NCBI RefSeq assembly: GCF_025643255.1
Contig: NZ_CP087112.1
Location: forward strand, 3,100,001 to 3,164,000
Direction of reading: 5' to 3'
Source of the DNA: Halomonas sp. 7T
GTDB taxonomy: Bacteria > Pseudomonadota > Gammaproteobacteria > Pseudomonadales > Halomonadaceae
Length of the DNA: 64,000 bases
The notes below the pieces were generated by a model that saw nothing but the letters and a program-made list of their open reading frames with translations, searched no databases and had not been told where the DNA came from. Positions 46,119 to 54,129 of this stretch are shown in pieces; position 1 is the stretch's first letter, and each line of letters opens with the position of its first letter. The translations under genes and the position numbers were made by a program.

Positions 46119-47066
46119 ATGCTGAACGCACGGATTAAGCTGCGTCATCTACAGGCGTTTCTTGAGGTGGCGCGCCTGCGCAGTTTTGCCCGCGCCGCTG
46201 AGCGGCTCTCCATCAGCCAACCGGGTATCTCTAAAACTATCCGCGAACTGGAAGATACGCTTGCCGTTTCACTGTTTGAGCGCACGCCGCTTGGCGTTTC
46301 CCTCAGCCAAGCAGGGCTTACGCTACTGCGCCATGCGGGTCCGGCAGTACGTGCCCTGGAAGAGGGCGTAGATGCCCTCCAGTCACAGCAAAAAGGTGCC
46401 GACTGGCTGCGTATTGGGGCACTTTCTACCGTGGAGAGCCAGTTAGTGCCTGAGGCGCTGCGGCGCTGGCAAGCCAATACCATGACCGAACGGGGCGCGC
46501 AGGTAGTGACGGGTACCAGCGCCTTTTTGCTTTCCCGCTTGCGCCGTGGGGAGCTGGATATCGTGGTCGGACGAATGACCGAGGCCCGAGAGATCAACGA
46601 CCTGAGCTTTGAGCACCTCTACTACGAACGCCTCCAACTGGTCGTCCGCCATGATCATCCCCTCTTGGCGTTGCCAACGCTCACTGCCGAGAGCATCAGC
46701 AACTACCCTTGGGTTGTCCCGCCGCCGCAAACCACGCTGCGCCATCAAGTCGATAGTTTCTGTGTTCGCCACGCCATTGCAGTGCCCGCTCAGCGCATTG
46801 AGACGCTTTCACTGGCACTTGGCCAACGCTATGCGCTGAGCGGCGATGCTATTTGGATAGCGCCTGAAGAAGCAGTACGCATCGCAATAGACCGCGGTGA
46901 GCTGTGCGAACTGGCGCTGCCCTTGGAACTGCATGGCGGCTCCGTTGGGTTATGTAGCAATCGCTCACTGCTTCCCACGCTTGCCGCTGAGGCGTTTTGC
47001 GAAGCGTTGCGTGAAGTCGCGGCTGACGTAGTGGTAGGGCATCGGGATAAAAGCCATAACCCATAG
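46119..47066 (+). CDS. pcaQ: LysR-family regulator PcaQ
   Basis: A 315-residue LysR regulator. The HTH is LRHLQAFLEVARLRSFARAAERLSISQPGISKTIRELEDTLAVSLFERTPLGVSLSQAGLTLL, matching PcaQ. Known PcaQ proteins activate protocatechuate genes in response to beta-carboxymuconate or a near intermediate. ATAACC-N4-GGTTAT sites flank it: one covers its start region, one overlaps its 3' end just before pcaHG. That and the neighbours support the name. Confidence 0.88.
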   Translation: MLNARIKLRHLQAFLEVARLRSFARAAERLSISQPGISKTIRELEDTLAVSLFERTPLGVSLSQAGLTLLRHAGPAVRALEEGVDALQSQQKGADWLRIGALSTVESQLVPEALRRWQANTMTERGAQVVTGTSAFLLSRLRRGELDIVVGRMTEAREINDLSFEHLYYERLQLVVRHDHPLLALPTLTAESISNYPWVVPPPQTTLRHQVDSFCVRHAIAVPAQRIETLSLALGQRYALSGDAIWIAPEEAVRIAIDRGELCELALPLELHGGSVGLCSNRSLLPTLAAEAFCEALREVAADVVVGHRDKSHNP

Positions 47067-47071
47067 GTTAT
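47056..47071. promoter_or_regulatory. PcaQ-type operator upstream of pcaHG
   Basis: ATAACC-CATA-GGTTAT is perfect. It overlaps the pcaQ stop and lies 100 bp before the pcaH ATG. Confidence 0.85.
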
Positions 47072-47170
47072 GAAGGTGGGATAAGTTATCAATAGGCAGC
47101 TCGGGCGTTAAACAGGACACTCTTTCAATAAGGCACGACGTCGACCTGTTTCACTTAACGAGATATTCGT

Positions 47171-47902
47171 ATGCAAAATGACAATAAACGCTTTGTACCC
47201 CGCGACCGCAACGGGCACCCACCTGCCTGCGCGCCGGGTTATAAAACCTCGGTAGCGCGCTCGCCCCAGCAGGCACTGGTGAGCATGCAACAACCCACGG
47301 CATCAGAGCTGACCGGCCCAGATTTCAGCCACCTGCGCATGGGCCCCCACGATAACGACCTGCTGCTGAACTTTCGCCAGGACCCAAGCCAGGGCGGGCT
47401 ACCCCAGGGTGAGCGGATTATCATGTTTGGCCGGGTGGTCGATCAGTTCGGCAAGCCTATTCCACACACTCTGGTGGAAATGTGGCAGGCCAACGCGGGC
47501 GGGCGCTATCGCCATAAAAACGATAAGTATCTGGCACCACTAGACCCCAACTTCGGCGGCGTAGGGCGCTGTTTGACCGATGAGCAGGGCTTTTACCGTT
47601 TCCGTACTATCAAGCCCGGCCCCTACCCGTGGCCCAACGATATGAATAGCTGGCGGCCTGCGCATATTCACGTCTCGGTCACCGGCCCTTCGATCTCTAC
47701 TCGTCTGATCACTCAGATGTATTTTGAGTGCGATCCGTTGATTCCCCTGTGCCCCATCGTGCACACGCTCAAAGATCCGCTTGCGGTTGAGACGATGATT
47801 GGGCGGCTTGATATGGCCCACAGCAAACCAATGGATTGCCTCGCCTATCGCTTTGACGTGGTGGTGCGCGGCGAGCTGCAGACCTATTTTGAAAACCAAT
47901 AG
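47171..47902 (+). CDS. pcaH: Protocatechuate 3,4-dioxygenase beta subunit
   Basis: A 243-residue intradiol dioxygenase subunit. The iron ligands are Tyr113 (GGRYRH), Tyr152 (PGPYPW), His165 and His167 (PAHIH), matching Tyr408, Tyr447, His460 and His462 of P. putida. It opens protocatechuate between its hydroxyls to 3-carboxy-cis,cis-muconate. It pairs with PcaG, encoded 31 bp downstream, and is controlled by the PcaQ-type site. Confidence 0.96.
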   Translation: MQNDNKRFVPRDRNGHPPACAPGYKTSVARSPQQALVSMQQPTASELTGPDFSHLRMGPHDNDLLLNFRQDPSQGGLPQGERIIMFGRVVDQFGKPIPHTLVEMWQANAGGRYRHKNDKYLAPLDPNFGGVGRCLTDEQGFYRFRTIKPGPYPWPNDMNSWRPAHIHVSVTGPSISTRLITQMYFECDPLIPLCPIVHTLKDPLAVETMIGRLDMAHSKPMDCLAYRFDVVVRGELQTYFENQ

Positions 47903-47932
47903 CCGAAAACCAATAAGGGCAGGGGATACATC

Positions 47933-48565
47933 ATGAATCAGCCTAACAGCCAGCCGACCAGCGACCTGATGCTGCGTGAAACCGCCTCGCAAACGGCCGG
48001 CCCCTATGTGCACATTGGCCTTGCCCTCGCTGCGGCTGGCAACCCGGTGCGGGATGAAGAGATCTGGAACCAGATGGCCAAGCCTGAAGCCGAGGGCGAG
48101 CATATTGAAGTCGTAGGGATCGTTATCGACGGCAACGGCGATCTAGTCCGCGATGCTTTCGTGGAAGCGTGGCAAGCCGATGCTAACGGCGACTACCAAG
48201 CCGATTACGACCTGAGCAAAGCGTTTAACAGCTTCGGCCGCACTGCCACCACCTTCGATCATGGCAGCGAGTGGTCGTTAACCACCATCAAGCCCGGCGC
48301 GGTGAAGCACTCCAGCGGTCAACCAATGGCGCCGCATATCAACCTGACGCTGTTCGCCCGCGGGGTGAATATTCACCTGCAAACGCGGCTCTATTTTGAC
48401 GATGAAACCGATGCTAACGCCAAGTGCCCGGTGCTTTCCCGCATTGAGTCACCGGCCCGCCGCCAAACCTTGATCGCCAAACGAGAAGAAACTGATGGCA
48501 AGGTGCGTTATCGCTTTGATATCCGCCTGCAAGGGCAGGGCGAGACGGTGTTTTTTGATTTTTGA
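47933..48565 (+). CDS. pcaG: Protocatechuate 3,4-dioxygenase alpha subunit
   Basis: A 210-residue subunit sharing the intradiol fold but lacking the Tyr/His iron set, as expected for PcaG. The opening LRETASQTAGPYVHIGLALAAAGNP and VVGIVIDGNGDLVRDAFVEAWQADANGDYQ, the TTIKPGAV and PHINLTLFARGVNIHLQTRLYF stretches are family features. It is the final pca gene before the terminator at 48594-48628. Confidence 0.95.
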   Translation: MNQPNSQPTSDLMLRETASQTAGPYVHIGLALAAAGNPVRDEEIWNQMAKPEAEGEHIEVVGIVIDGNGDLVRDAFVEAWQADANGDYQADYDLSKAFNSFGRTATTFDHGSEWSLTTIKPGAVKHSSGQPMAPHINLTLFARGVNIHLQTRLYFDDETDANAKCPVLSRIESPARRQTLIAKREETDGKVRYRFDIRLQGQGETVFFDF

Positions 48566-48593
48566 CCAGGTTTTATACAATCTTTAACAACTG

Positions 48594-48628
48594 AAAAGCG
48601 CTGCGGAATTAACCCACAGCGCTTTTTT
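48594..48628. terminator. Bidirectional terminator after pcaG
   Basis: AAAAGCGCTG (48594-48603) pairs with CAGCGCTTTT (48617-48626), with T-runs at the ends on both strands. It serves pcaHG and the convergent nitroreductase gene. Confidence 0.85.
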
Positions 48629-48633
48629 ATTGC

Positions 48634-49302
48634 TTACACGCCATAAAAAGTTGTGAAGTGCTGAATATCTTCACGCTCAGTAATAAAGCCGTTTTCAGGT
48701 GCTTCAGTGTCTTCATAGCCCAGTGCTATACCGCAAAGTAGCAGAGCGTTTTTATCCAGTTTCAGCTCCTCTCGAATAATGGTGTGGTACCAAGCAAAGG
48801 CAGCCTGTGGGCAGGTATGCAGCCCCTGGCCACGTCCGGCCAACATCACACTTTGGATAAACATGCCGCAGTCCATAAAGCTGCCGGTTTCCAGGCGGCG
48901 ATCCATGGTGATGAAAAGCCCCACGGGTGCATCGAAAAAGTGAAAATTCCGCCGCGCCTGAGCTTCGCGCTTAGCTTTATCGTCGCGTCCAATGCCCAGC
49001 GTTTCATAGAGCCCAAAGCCACAGCGACGGCGGCGTTCCAGATAGGGTTCTAACCAGTTTTGCGGGTAGTAGTGATACTCGGGGGGATCGCTTTGGCCTT
49101 GATCAACGGCATCTAAGAGCCGCTGGCATAGCTGGTCTTTAGCGCTACCCGCCACCACATGCACTTGCCAAGGCTGGATATTACTACCGCTGGGCGCTCG
49201 GCTCGCAACCTGCAAAATATGCATAATCGTTGCGCGGTCGATGGGGGTGTCGAGAAAGCGGCGCACCGATTTTCGGCTGGTGATGGCGGTATCTACATGC
49301 AT
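48634..49302 (-). CDS. Nitroreductase-family flavoprotein
   Basis: A 222-residue NfnB/PnbA-type protein. The opening DTAITSRKSVRRFLDTPIDRATIMHILQVASRAPSGSNIQPWQVHVV holds the FMN-binding Arg-Ser segment, and SFMDCGMFIQSVMLAGRGQGLHTCPQAAFA and LLCGIALGYEDTEAPEN close the fold. It reduces nitro groups or quinones with NAD(P)H. The ATG at 49302 follows GGGAG; an upstream start at 49347 is less likely. Substrate unknown. Confidence 0.88.
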   Translation of the reverse strand: MHVDTAITSRKSVRRFLDTPIDRATIMHILQVASRAPSGSNIQPWQVHVVAGSAKDQLCQRLLDAVDQGQSDPPEYHYYPQNWLEPYLERRRRCGFGLYETLGIGRDDKAKREAQARRNFHFFDAPVGLFITMDRRLETGSFMDCGMFIQSVMLAGRGQGLHTCPQAAFAWYHTIIREELKLDKNALLLCGIALGYEDTEAPENGFITEREDIQHFTTFYGV

Positions 49303-49368
49303 GCGGGCACTCCCTAAAAGAGTCGCGCGGCGCTTTGACACTTGCATGCCGCGCGAATTGGAATGGCG

Positions 49369-50589
49369 TTATTGGGCGACCAAGTGACAGCGGCTTTCTT
49401 CCAGCGATTGGAAGGCTTCTTCACCCGGAATCGTGCGTAGTATTTCGTAAAGATCCCACTCGCTAGTGGAGGCCTCAGGCGTTTTCACTCTGGCTAGGTA
49501 CATATCATGCACCATGCGACCATCGTCACGAATGTAGCCGTTCGTGGCGAACATGTCGTTAATGGGGGTGTTTTGCATCATGGCGCGAACGGTGGCTGAG
49601 TCGTCCGTGCCACTCGCTTCAACAGCATTTAAATAGTGCATAACACTGGAGTAAACGCCTGCCTGTACCATGGTTGGCATTCGGCCAGTGCGCTCATGAT
49701 AGCGCTCTGCCCACTCACGTGAAGCCTCATTCAAATCCCAGTACCAACCTGTCGTTAGCTGCATACCTTGAGTGCTTTCTAAGCCCAGCGCGTGAATATC
49801 GTTTAAAAACACCATTAACCCTGCGAGTGATTGACCGGACTGCGCCAAGCCAAATTGCCCCGCTGTGCTGATAGCATTAACGGTGTCGGCCCCCGCATTC
49901 GCCAGCCCTACGATCTTAGCGCCTGAGCTTTGCGCTTGAAGGACATACGAGGAGAAGTCGCTGGTATTTAGCGGGTGGCGCACGCTACCCAATACTTCGC
50001 CTCCATGCGCTTCCACGACGGCGGTAACGTCACTTTCCAGCGAGTGACCGAAGGCGTAGTCAGCGGTAATCATGTACCAGCTATCACCCCCTTCTTCGAG
50101 TATCGCTTTAGCGGCACCATTAGACATGGCGTAAGTATCGTAGACCCACTGCACATGGTTGGGGGTGCAGTACTCATTGGTGATGCTCAGTGCAGCGGCA
50201 CCCGCCACCATGGCAAGCTTATCGTTTTCAGCCAGAAGCTGCGTGGCAGCGATAGTCACCGACGAGGCCACCATGCCTGCGACCATATCGACATTACGTT
50301 GGTCAATCCATTCACGTACGGTATTGGCACCCACATCAGCGCTGTTTCGGTCATCACCACTAAACACCACTATCGGTGCGCCGTTAATCTCACCGCCGTA
50401 ATCTTCGACCGCCATGTTAAGCGCTTCTAAGCCACCAGGGCCGGCCAAATCGCGGTAGGGCCCTGACATATCGGATAAATAGCCGATGCGAATTTCATTA
50501 TCGCTGATGCTTGCCTGAGCGCTGCTGAACCCACTGGCAAACGCGATGCTTAACGCAATGACTAATGGTTGTTTCTTTAGAGCAAACAT
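49369..50589 (-). CDS. Branched-chain-type ABC substrate-binding protein (orphan)
   Basis: A 406-residue periplasmic protein of the LivK/type 1 family. A Sec signal peptide ends near SSAQA before SISDNEIRIGYLSDMSGPYRDLAGPGGLEALNMAVEDYGGEINGAPIVVFSGDDRNSADVG. No permease or ATPase genes are nearby. It follows the badR-like gene of the cyclohexanecarboxylate set, so cyclohexanecarboxylate or an aromatic acid is a reasonable ligand, but unproven. The ATG at 50589 gives a normal signal peptide. Confidence 0.85.
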   Translation of the reverse strand: MFALKKQPLVIALSIAFASGFSSAQASISDNEIRIGYLSDMSGPYRDLAGPGGLEALNMAVEDYGGEINGAPIVVFSGDDRNSADVGANTVREWIDQRNVDMVAGMVASSVTIAATQLLAENDKLAMVAGAAALSITNEYCTPNHVQWVYDTYAMSNGAAKAILEEGGDSWYMITADYAFGHSLESDVTAVVEAHGGEVLGSVRHPLNTSDFSSYVLQAQSSGAKIVGLANAGADTVNAISTAGQFGLAQSGQSLAGLMVFLNDIHALGLESTQGMQLTTGWYWDLNEASREWAERYHERTGRMPTMVQAGVYSSVMHYLNAVEASGTDDSATVRAMMQNTPINDMFATNGYIRDDGRMVHDMYLARVKTPEASTSEWDLYEILRTIPGEEAFQSLEESRCHLVAQ

Positions 50590-50684
50590 AGAACCCCCAA
50601 CCCCGTGCAAGACGAGGCAAATTGTTGTTATCGGTATGGGTAGTAACGCTGGGTACGCTTTAAAAGCGCCATTTGTTAGGTTGG

Positions 50685-51164
50685 TTATCGTGTTTCGGTC
50701 GTTTCCTCCTTGGCGTTTAGCGCGGTATTTTCTAAATCGTGCTGAAGTTTATTGAGGTAGTGCAATAAGCTGACGGTCTCATCGAAGGAAAAACTGCCAA
50801 GCCCATCACGGTAAAACTCATGAATACGGGGCTGTAAACTCTCCCAAAAGGCGCGACCTTGGCTGGTCAGTAAAATAATCCGCGCGCGCTTGTCATCGGG
50901 ATGAGGAATACGTTCAACATGGGCATCGCGCTCCAAACGCTTGAGCACGCCATCCAGGCTTTGACGGCTAACCACCAAATACTCGGTAAGCGCATTAAAC
51001 GAAATACCCTCTTCAAAGCCTTTGCGTGACAGGGCCCCCAGCACTGCCCACTGTACGGTGGTCAGGCCCACTTCGCTTATCGTCTGCTTTTGCAGAATGT
51101 TGCTGACTTGAAAAAGCCTAAAAAATAGTCGGTTTGCTACGCTTTTGTCGTCTTCACTCGCCAT
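50685..51164 (-). CDS. badR: MarR-family regulator, BadR-like
   Basis: A 159-residue winged-helix regulator. The core VGLTTVQWAVLGALSRKGFEEGISFNALTEYLVVSRQSLDGVLKRLERDAHVERIPHPDDKRARIILLTSQGRAFWE is a full MarR HTH-wing. In Rhodopseudomonas palustris BadR, a MarR protein, represses the badHI and aliAB genes, which neighbour this gene. AAGGA stands 7 bp before 51164; an upstream GTG at 51239 overlapping the aliB stop is possible but adds an unlike sequence. Confidence 0.78.
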   Translation of the reverse strand: MASEDDKSVANRLFFRLFQVSNILQKQTISEVGLTTVQWAVLGALSRKGFEEGISFNALTEYLVVSRQSLDGVLKRLERDAHVERIPHPDDKRARIILLTSQGRAFWESLQPRIHEFYRDGLGSFSFDETVSLLHYLNKLQHDLENTALNAKEETTETR

Positions 51165-51235
51165 CGGCATATCCTTGACTGGGTCGATAGAATCAGCGCC
51201 CAGACGATCAAGTGAGACAAGCAAGAAGCCAGCGT

Positions 51236-52375
51236 TCACGCAGAGACCGACTGACGCGCAATAATATTTTTCATAATCTGAGCCGTGCCATCACCAATCT
51301 GTAGCCCAAGTACATCGCGCATGCGCTGGGAAAACGGCAAATCTTCCCCCCAGCCCGTATGCCCGTGGGCCAGCATGCACTGTTTGATCACGTCAAAGGC
51401 TAACTTCGGTCCCCACCACTTGTTCATTGCCGCTTCAGCGGTATGAGGGCGCTGGTTGTCTTTTAGCCACAGCGCGTAATAACACTGCAGCCGCGCCGCC
51501 TGTACGTAGGTCTGGTATTCCGCCAGTGGATGGGTCAAGCCTTGGAAGGCGGCTAACGGCTGGCCAAAGGCTTCACGCTGGGTGAGCCACTGCCAGGTTT
51601 CATCCAGCGACTGCTGAGCGACGGCCAAACACTGCAAACCAATCAGCGCACGGCTATAGTCAAATCCCTGCATCACCTGCTTAAAGCCCTGTCCCTCGAT
51701 GCCGAGCATGTGGTCGGTAGGCACGCGCACATTGTCGAAGAAAATAGAGCCGCGGCCAATGGCACGTTGACCTGAATCCTCAAAGCGACTGGTAGATATA
51801 CCTTGGCTCTCCATTGGCACTAAAAACGCGCTGATGCCGTTGGCGCGCTGCTCTTGTGTGCCGGTACGAGCAAAGACCACCGCTACATCCGCCTGATCGG
51901 CCATGGAAATGGAGGTTTTTTCACCATTTAGCAGAAAGCTATCGCCGTCACGGGTCGCTTTGAGCTTAAGGTTGGCAGCATCTGAGCCGCCGTGCGGCTC
52001 GGTAAGCGCAATACAGCAGATCTTACGGCCAGCCGTAATGCCTGATAACCACTCTTGGGCCAATTCCGGCTGGGCGTGATGGGCGATGATTTGACCATTA
52101 AGAGAAGCGAGCAGGGGTAAATAGCCGACATTAAAGTCACCCCTGGCGATCTCCTCAACAATCACGCCAGTGGTAATGCAGTCCAGACCACTGCCACCGA
52201 ACTCTTCGGGTAGCTCGCCGCCCAGGCAGCCCATCTGGCCTAACTCGGAGACGATCTCGCGCTCAATGTATGCCGCCTGCTCGCGCTGACGATAGCGAGG
52301 GGCTAATCGTTCGCTGGCAAACCGTGCAATGGTGTCGCGAATGGCTTCTTGCTGTTCAGTAAATGCAAAATTCAT
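51236..52375 (-). CDS. aliB: Acyl-CoA dehydrogenase, probable cyclohexanecarboxyl-CoA dehydrogenase
   Basis: A 379-residue FAD acyl-CoA dehydrogenase. Typical segments are CIALTEPHGGSDAANLKLKATRDGDSFLLNGEKTSISMADQADVAVVFART, FDNVRVPTDHMLGIEGQGFKQVMQGFDYSRALIGLQCLAVAQQSLDETWQWL and the C-terminal LAHGHTGWGEDLPFSQRMRDVLGLQIGDGTAQIMKNIIARQ. The aliA-badH-badI company suggests oxidation of cyclohexanecarboxyl-CoA to cyclohex-1-ene-1-carboxyl-CoA. The exact substrate is inferred from context. Confidence 0.85.
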   Translation of the reverse strand: MNFAFTEQQEAIRDTIARFASERLAPRYRQREQAAYIEREIVSELGQMGCLGGELPEEFGGSGLDCITTGVIVEEIARGDFNVGYLPLLASLNGQIIAHHAQPELAQEWLSGITAGRKICCIALTEPHGGSDAANLKLKATRDGDSFLLNGEKTSISMADQADVAVVFARTGTQEQRANGISAFLVPMESQGISTSRFEDSGQRAIGRGSIFFDNVRVPTDHMLGIEGQGFKQVMQGFDYSRALIGLQCLAVAQQSLDETWQWLTQREAFGQPLAAFQGLTHPLAEYQTYVQAARLQCYYALWLKDNQRPHTAEAAMNKWWGPKLAFDVIKQCMLAHGHTGWGEDLPFSQRMRDVLGLQIGDGTAQIMKNIIARQSVSA

Positions 52376-52459
52376 GACGCTTCACTCGCTCTCTTGAGAC
52401 TAATTTTTGTAAAGGGGAGCAACGGTTATGACTGATGATTTATGGCTAATGATTGATAA

Positions 52460-53251
52460 CTAATAATATTTGCGAAATTCGGGCTTACGCTTTTCCTTAA
52501 ACGCGGCAACACCTTCCTGCGACTCCTGGGTGTTGTAGTAGAGGCTTAGGGCCTGCATACCGAGTGCACCAATGCCGGCGATATTTTCGCTGTCTGCATT
52601 GAAAGAGCGCTTGGCGATGGAGAGGGCGGTAGGACTTTTCTCAATAATTTCGTCACACCATTTACGCACTTCCTCGTCCAGCCGTTCAGGCGGCACCACC
52701 GCATTGAGCAGCCCCCAGTCGAGCGCTTGCTGAGCCGTATATTTTCGGCACAGGTACCAGATTTCACGGGCTCGTTTCTCGCCAATGACGCGGGCGAGAT
52801 AAGCGGTGCCAAAGCCAGGGTCAACCGATCCCACTTTTGGCCCCACCTGACCGAAAATGGCCGTTTCTGACGCAATGCTTAGATCGCAGATCACGTGTAA
52901 AACGTGTCCACCGCCAATGGCAAACCCATTCACTCGTGCAATGACCGGTTTAGGCACTTGGCGGATGAGCGTTTGCAGCTCCTCTACGGGTAGGCCGATG
53001 ATGCCACGGCCATCGTATTGGCCCTCATGTGCACCCTGGTCGCCCCCGGTACAGAATGCTTTGTCGCCCGCGCCGGTGAGCACAATGACGCCAATCGATT
53101 TATCCCAGCCGGCACGATTAAACGCATCCAGCAGTTCCATACAGGTTTGCCCACGGAAGGCGTTATAGCGCTCGGGGCGGTTAATAGTGATCGTCGCGAC
53201 ACCGTCGTCTACCTCATACAAGATGTCTTCGTAGTGAGTGGTATGGCTCAT
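52460..53251 (-). CDS. badI: 2-Ketocyclohexanecarboxyl-CoA hydrolase
   Basis: A 263-residue crotonase-fold enzyme close to BadI and MenB. It has YEVDDGVATITINRPERYNAFRGQTCMELLDAF, the oxyanion and CoA loop CTGGDQGAHEGQYDGRGIIG, GFAIGGGHVLHVICDLSIAS and the VGSVDPGFGTAYLAR acid-base region. BadI opens the ketocyclohexane ring to pimeloyl-CoA. It lies between badH and aliB, 84 bp before the latter. Confidence 0.87.
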   Translation of the reverse strand: MSHTTHYEDILYEVDDGVATITINRPERYNAFRGQTCMELLDAFNRAGWDKSIGVIVLTGAGDKAFCTGGDQGAHEGQYDGRGIIGLPVEELQTLIRQVPKPVIARVNGFAIGGGHVLHVICDLSIASETAIFGQVGPKVGSVDPGFGTAYLARVIGEKRAREIWYLCRKYTAQQALDWGLLNAVVPPERLDEEVRKWCDEIIEKSPTALSIAKRSFNADSENIAGIGALGMQALSLYYNTQESQEGVAAFKEKRKPEFRKYY

Positions 53252-53318
53252 AATGCAACTCCTTGTTTTTGTAAGCGGCTTGGCGATGCAAGCAATTTGT
53301 CGCTGTAAGCGGATTGCG

Positions 53319-54086
53319 TTAACCCGCCATGGTCAGCCCGCCGGAGACGCTGATCACCTGCCCGGTAATGAAATTTGCTTCATCGCTCGCGAGCATCACG
53401 ATGATCCCAGGATAATCTTCAGGCTGACCTATCCGGCGCATAGGCACGGCGTTGCGGAAGGCTTCCAATAGCTTTTCTGGGTCGCGGGAGGTATCGGCTA
53501 CGCCTTTTAAAAGGGCGGTGTCGGTAGGGCCAGGGCAAACAACGTTGACCGTAATATTTTTGGTGGCCAGCTCCCGGGCGAGAGTTTTACTTAAACCGAG
53601 CAGCCCTGCCTTGCAGGCGGCATAAACGGCTTCACCGGAAGAGCCTACTCGGGCTGCATCCGAGGCAATGTTGACCACCTTGCCCCCGCCAGCCTCAACC
53701 ATTCTTGGCAGTACGATGTGGTGCATATTGAGCGCGCCGGTCAGATTGACGGCAATCAGCGACTCCCACATCGCGGGGTCGGTTTTAAGAAAAGGCATAA
53801 AGCGGTCGAACCCCGCGTTATTAATCAAAACAGTTGGCGTGCCAAGCTCTGCTTCAATGCGAACAACGGTCGCTTCGATAGCGCGGTAATCGGTGATGTC
53901 AGCAGCGTAAGCACAAGCGTTACCGCCTGCTTTAATAATGCTTTCGACACTTACTTGGGCGGCTTGCTCATCACGATCAAGCACAGCGACCAGCGCGCCT
54001 TCCTGAGCAAAGCGTTGACACACTGCGCGGCCAATGCCGCCACCGCCGCCGGTCACTATTACGGTTTTTCCCGTTAAACCTTGCAT
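53319..54086 (-). CDS. badH: 2-Hydroxycyclohexanecarboxyl-CoA dehydrogenase
   Basis: A 255-residue SDR with TGGGGGIGRAVCQRF, NNAGFDRFMPFLK, and the Ser-Tyr-Lys set in NIASDAARVGSSGEAVYAACKAGLL. It resembles BadH, which makes the 2-keto acyl-CoA substrate of BadI. An Asp after the second strand (VLDRDEQ) suggests NAD. It lies 43 bp downstream of aliA and 67 bp before badI. Confidence 0.87.
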   Translation of the reverse strand: MQGLTGKTVIVTGGGGGIGRAVCQRFAQEGALVAVLDRDEQAAQVSVESIIKAGGNACAYAADITDYRAIEATVVRIEAELGTPTVLINNAGFDRFMPFLKTDPAMWESLIAVNLTGALNMHHIVLPRMVEAGGGKVVNIASDAARVGSSGEAVYAACKAGLLGLSKTLARELATKNITVNVVCPGPTDTALLKGVADTSRDPEKLLEAFRNAVPMRRIGQPEDYPGIIVMLASDEANFITGQVISVSGGLTMAG

Positions 54087-54129
54087 ATTGTTTTCCCATT
54101 ACTGGCCATTTGAGGTGCATAACGACACA

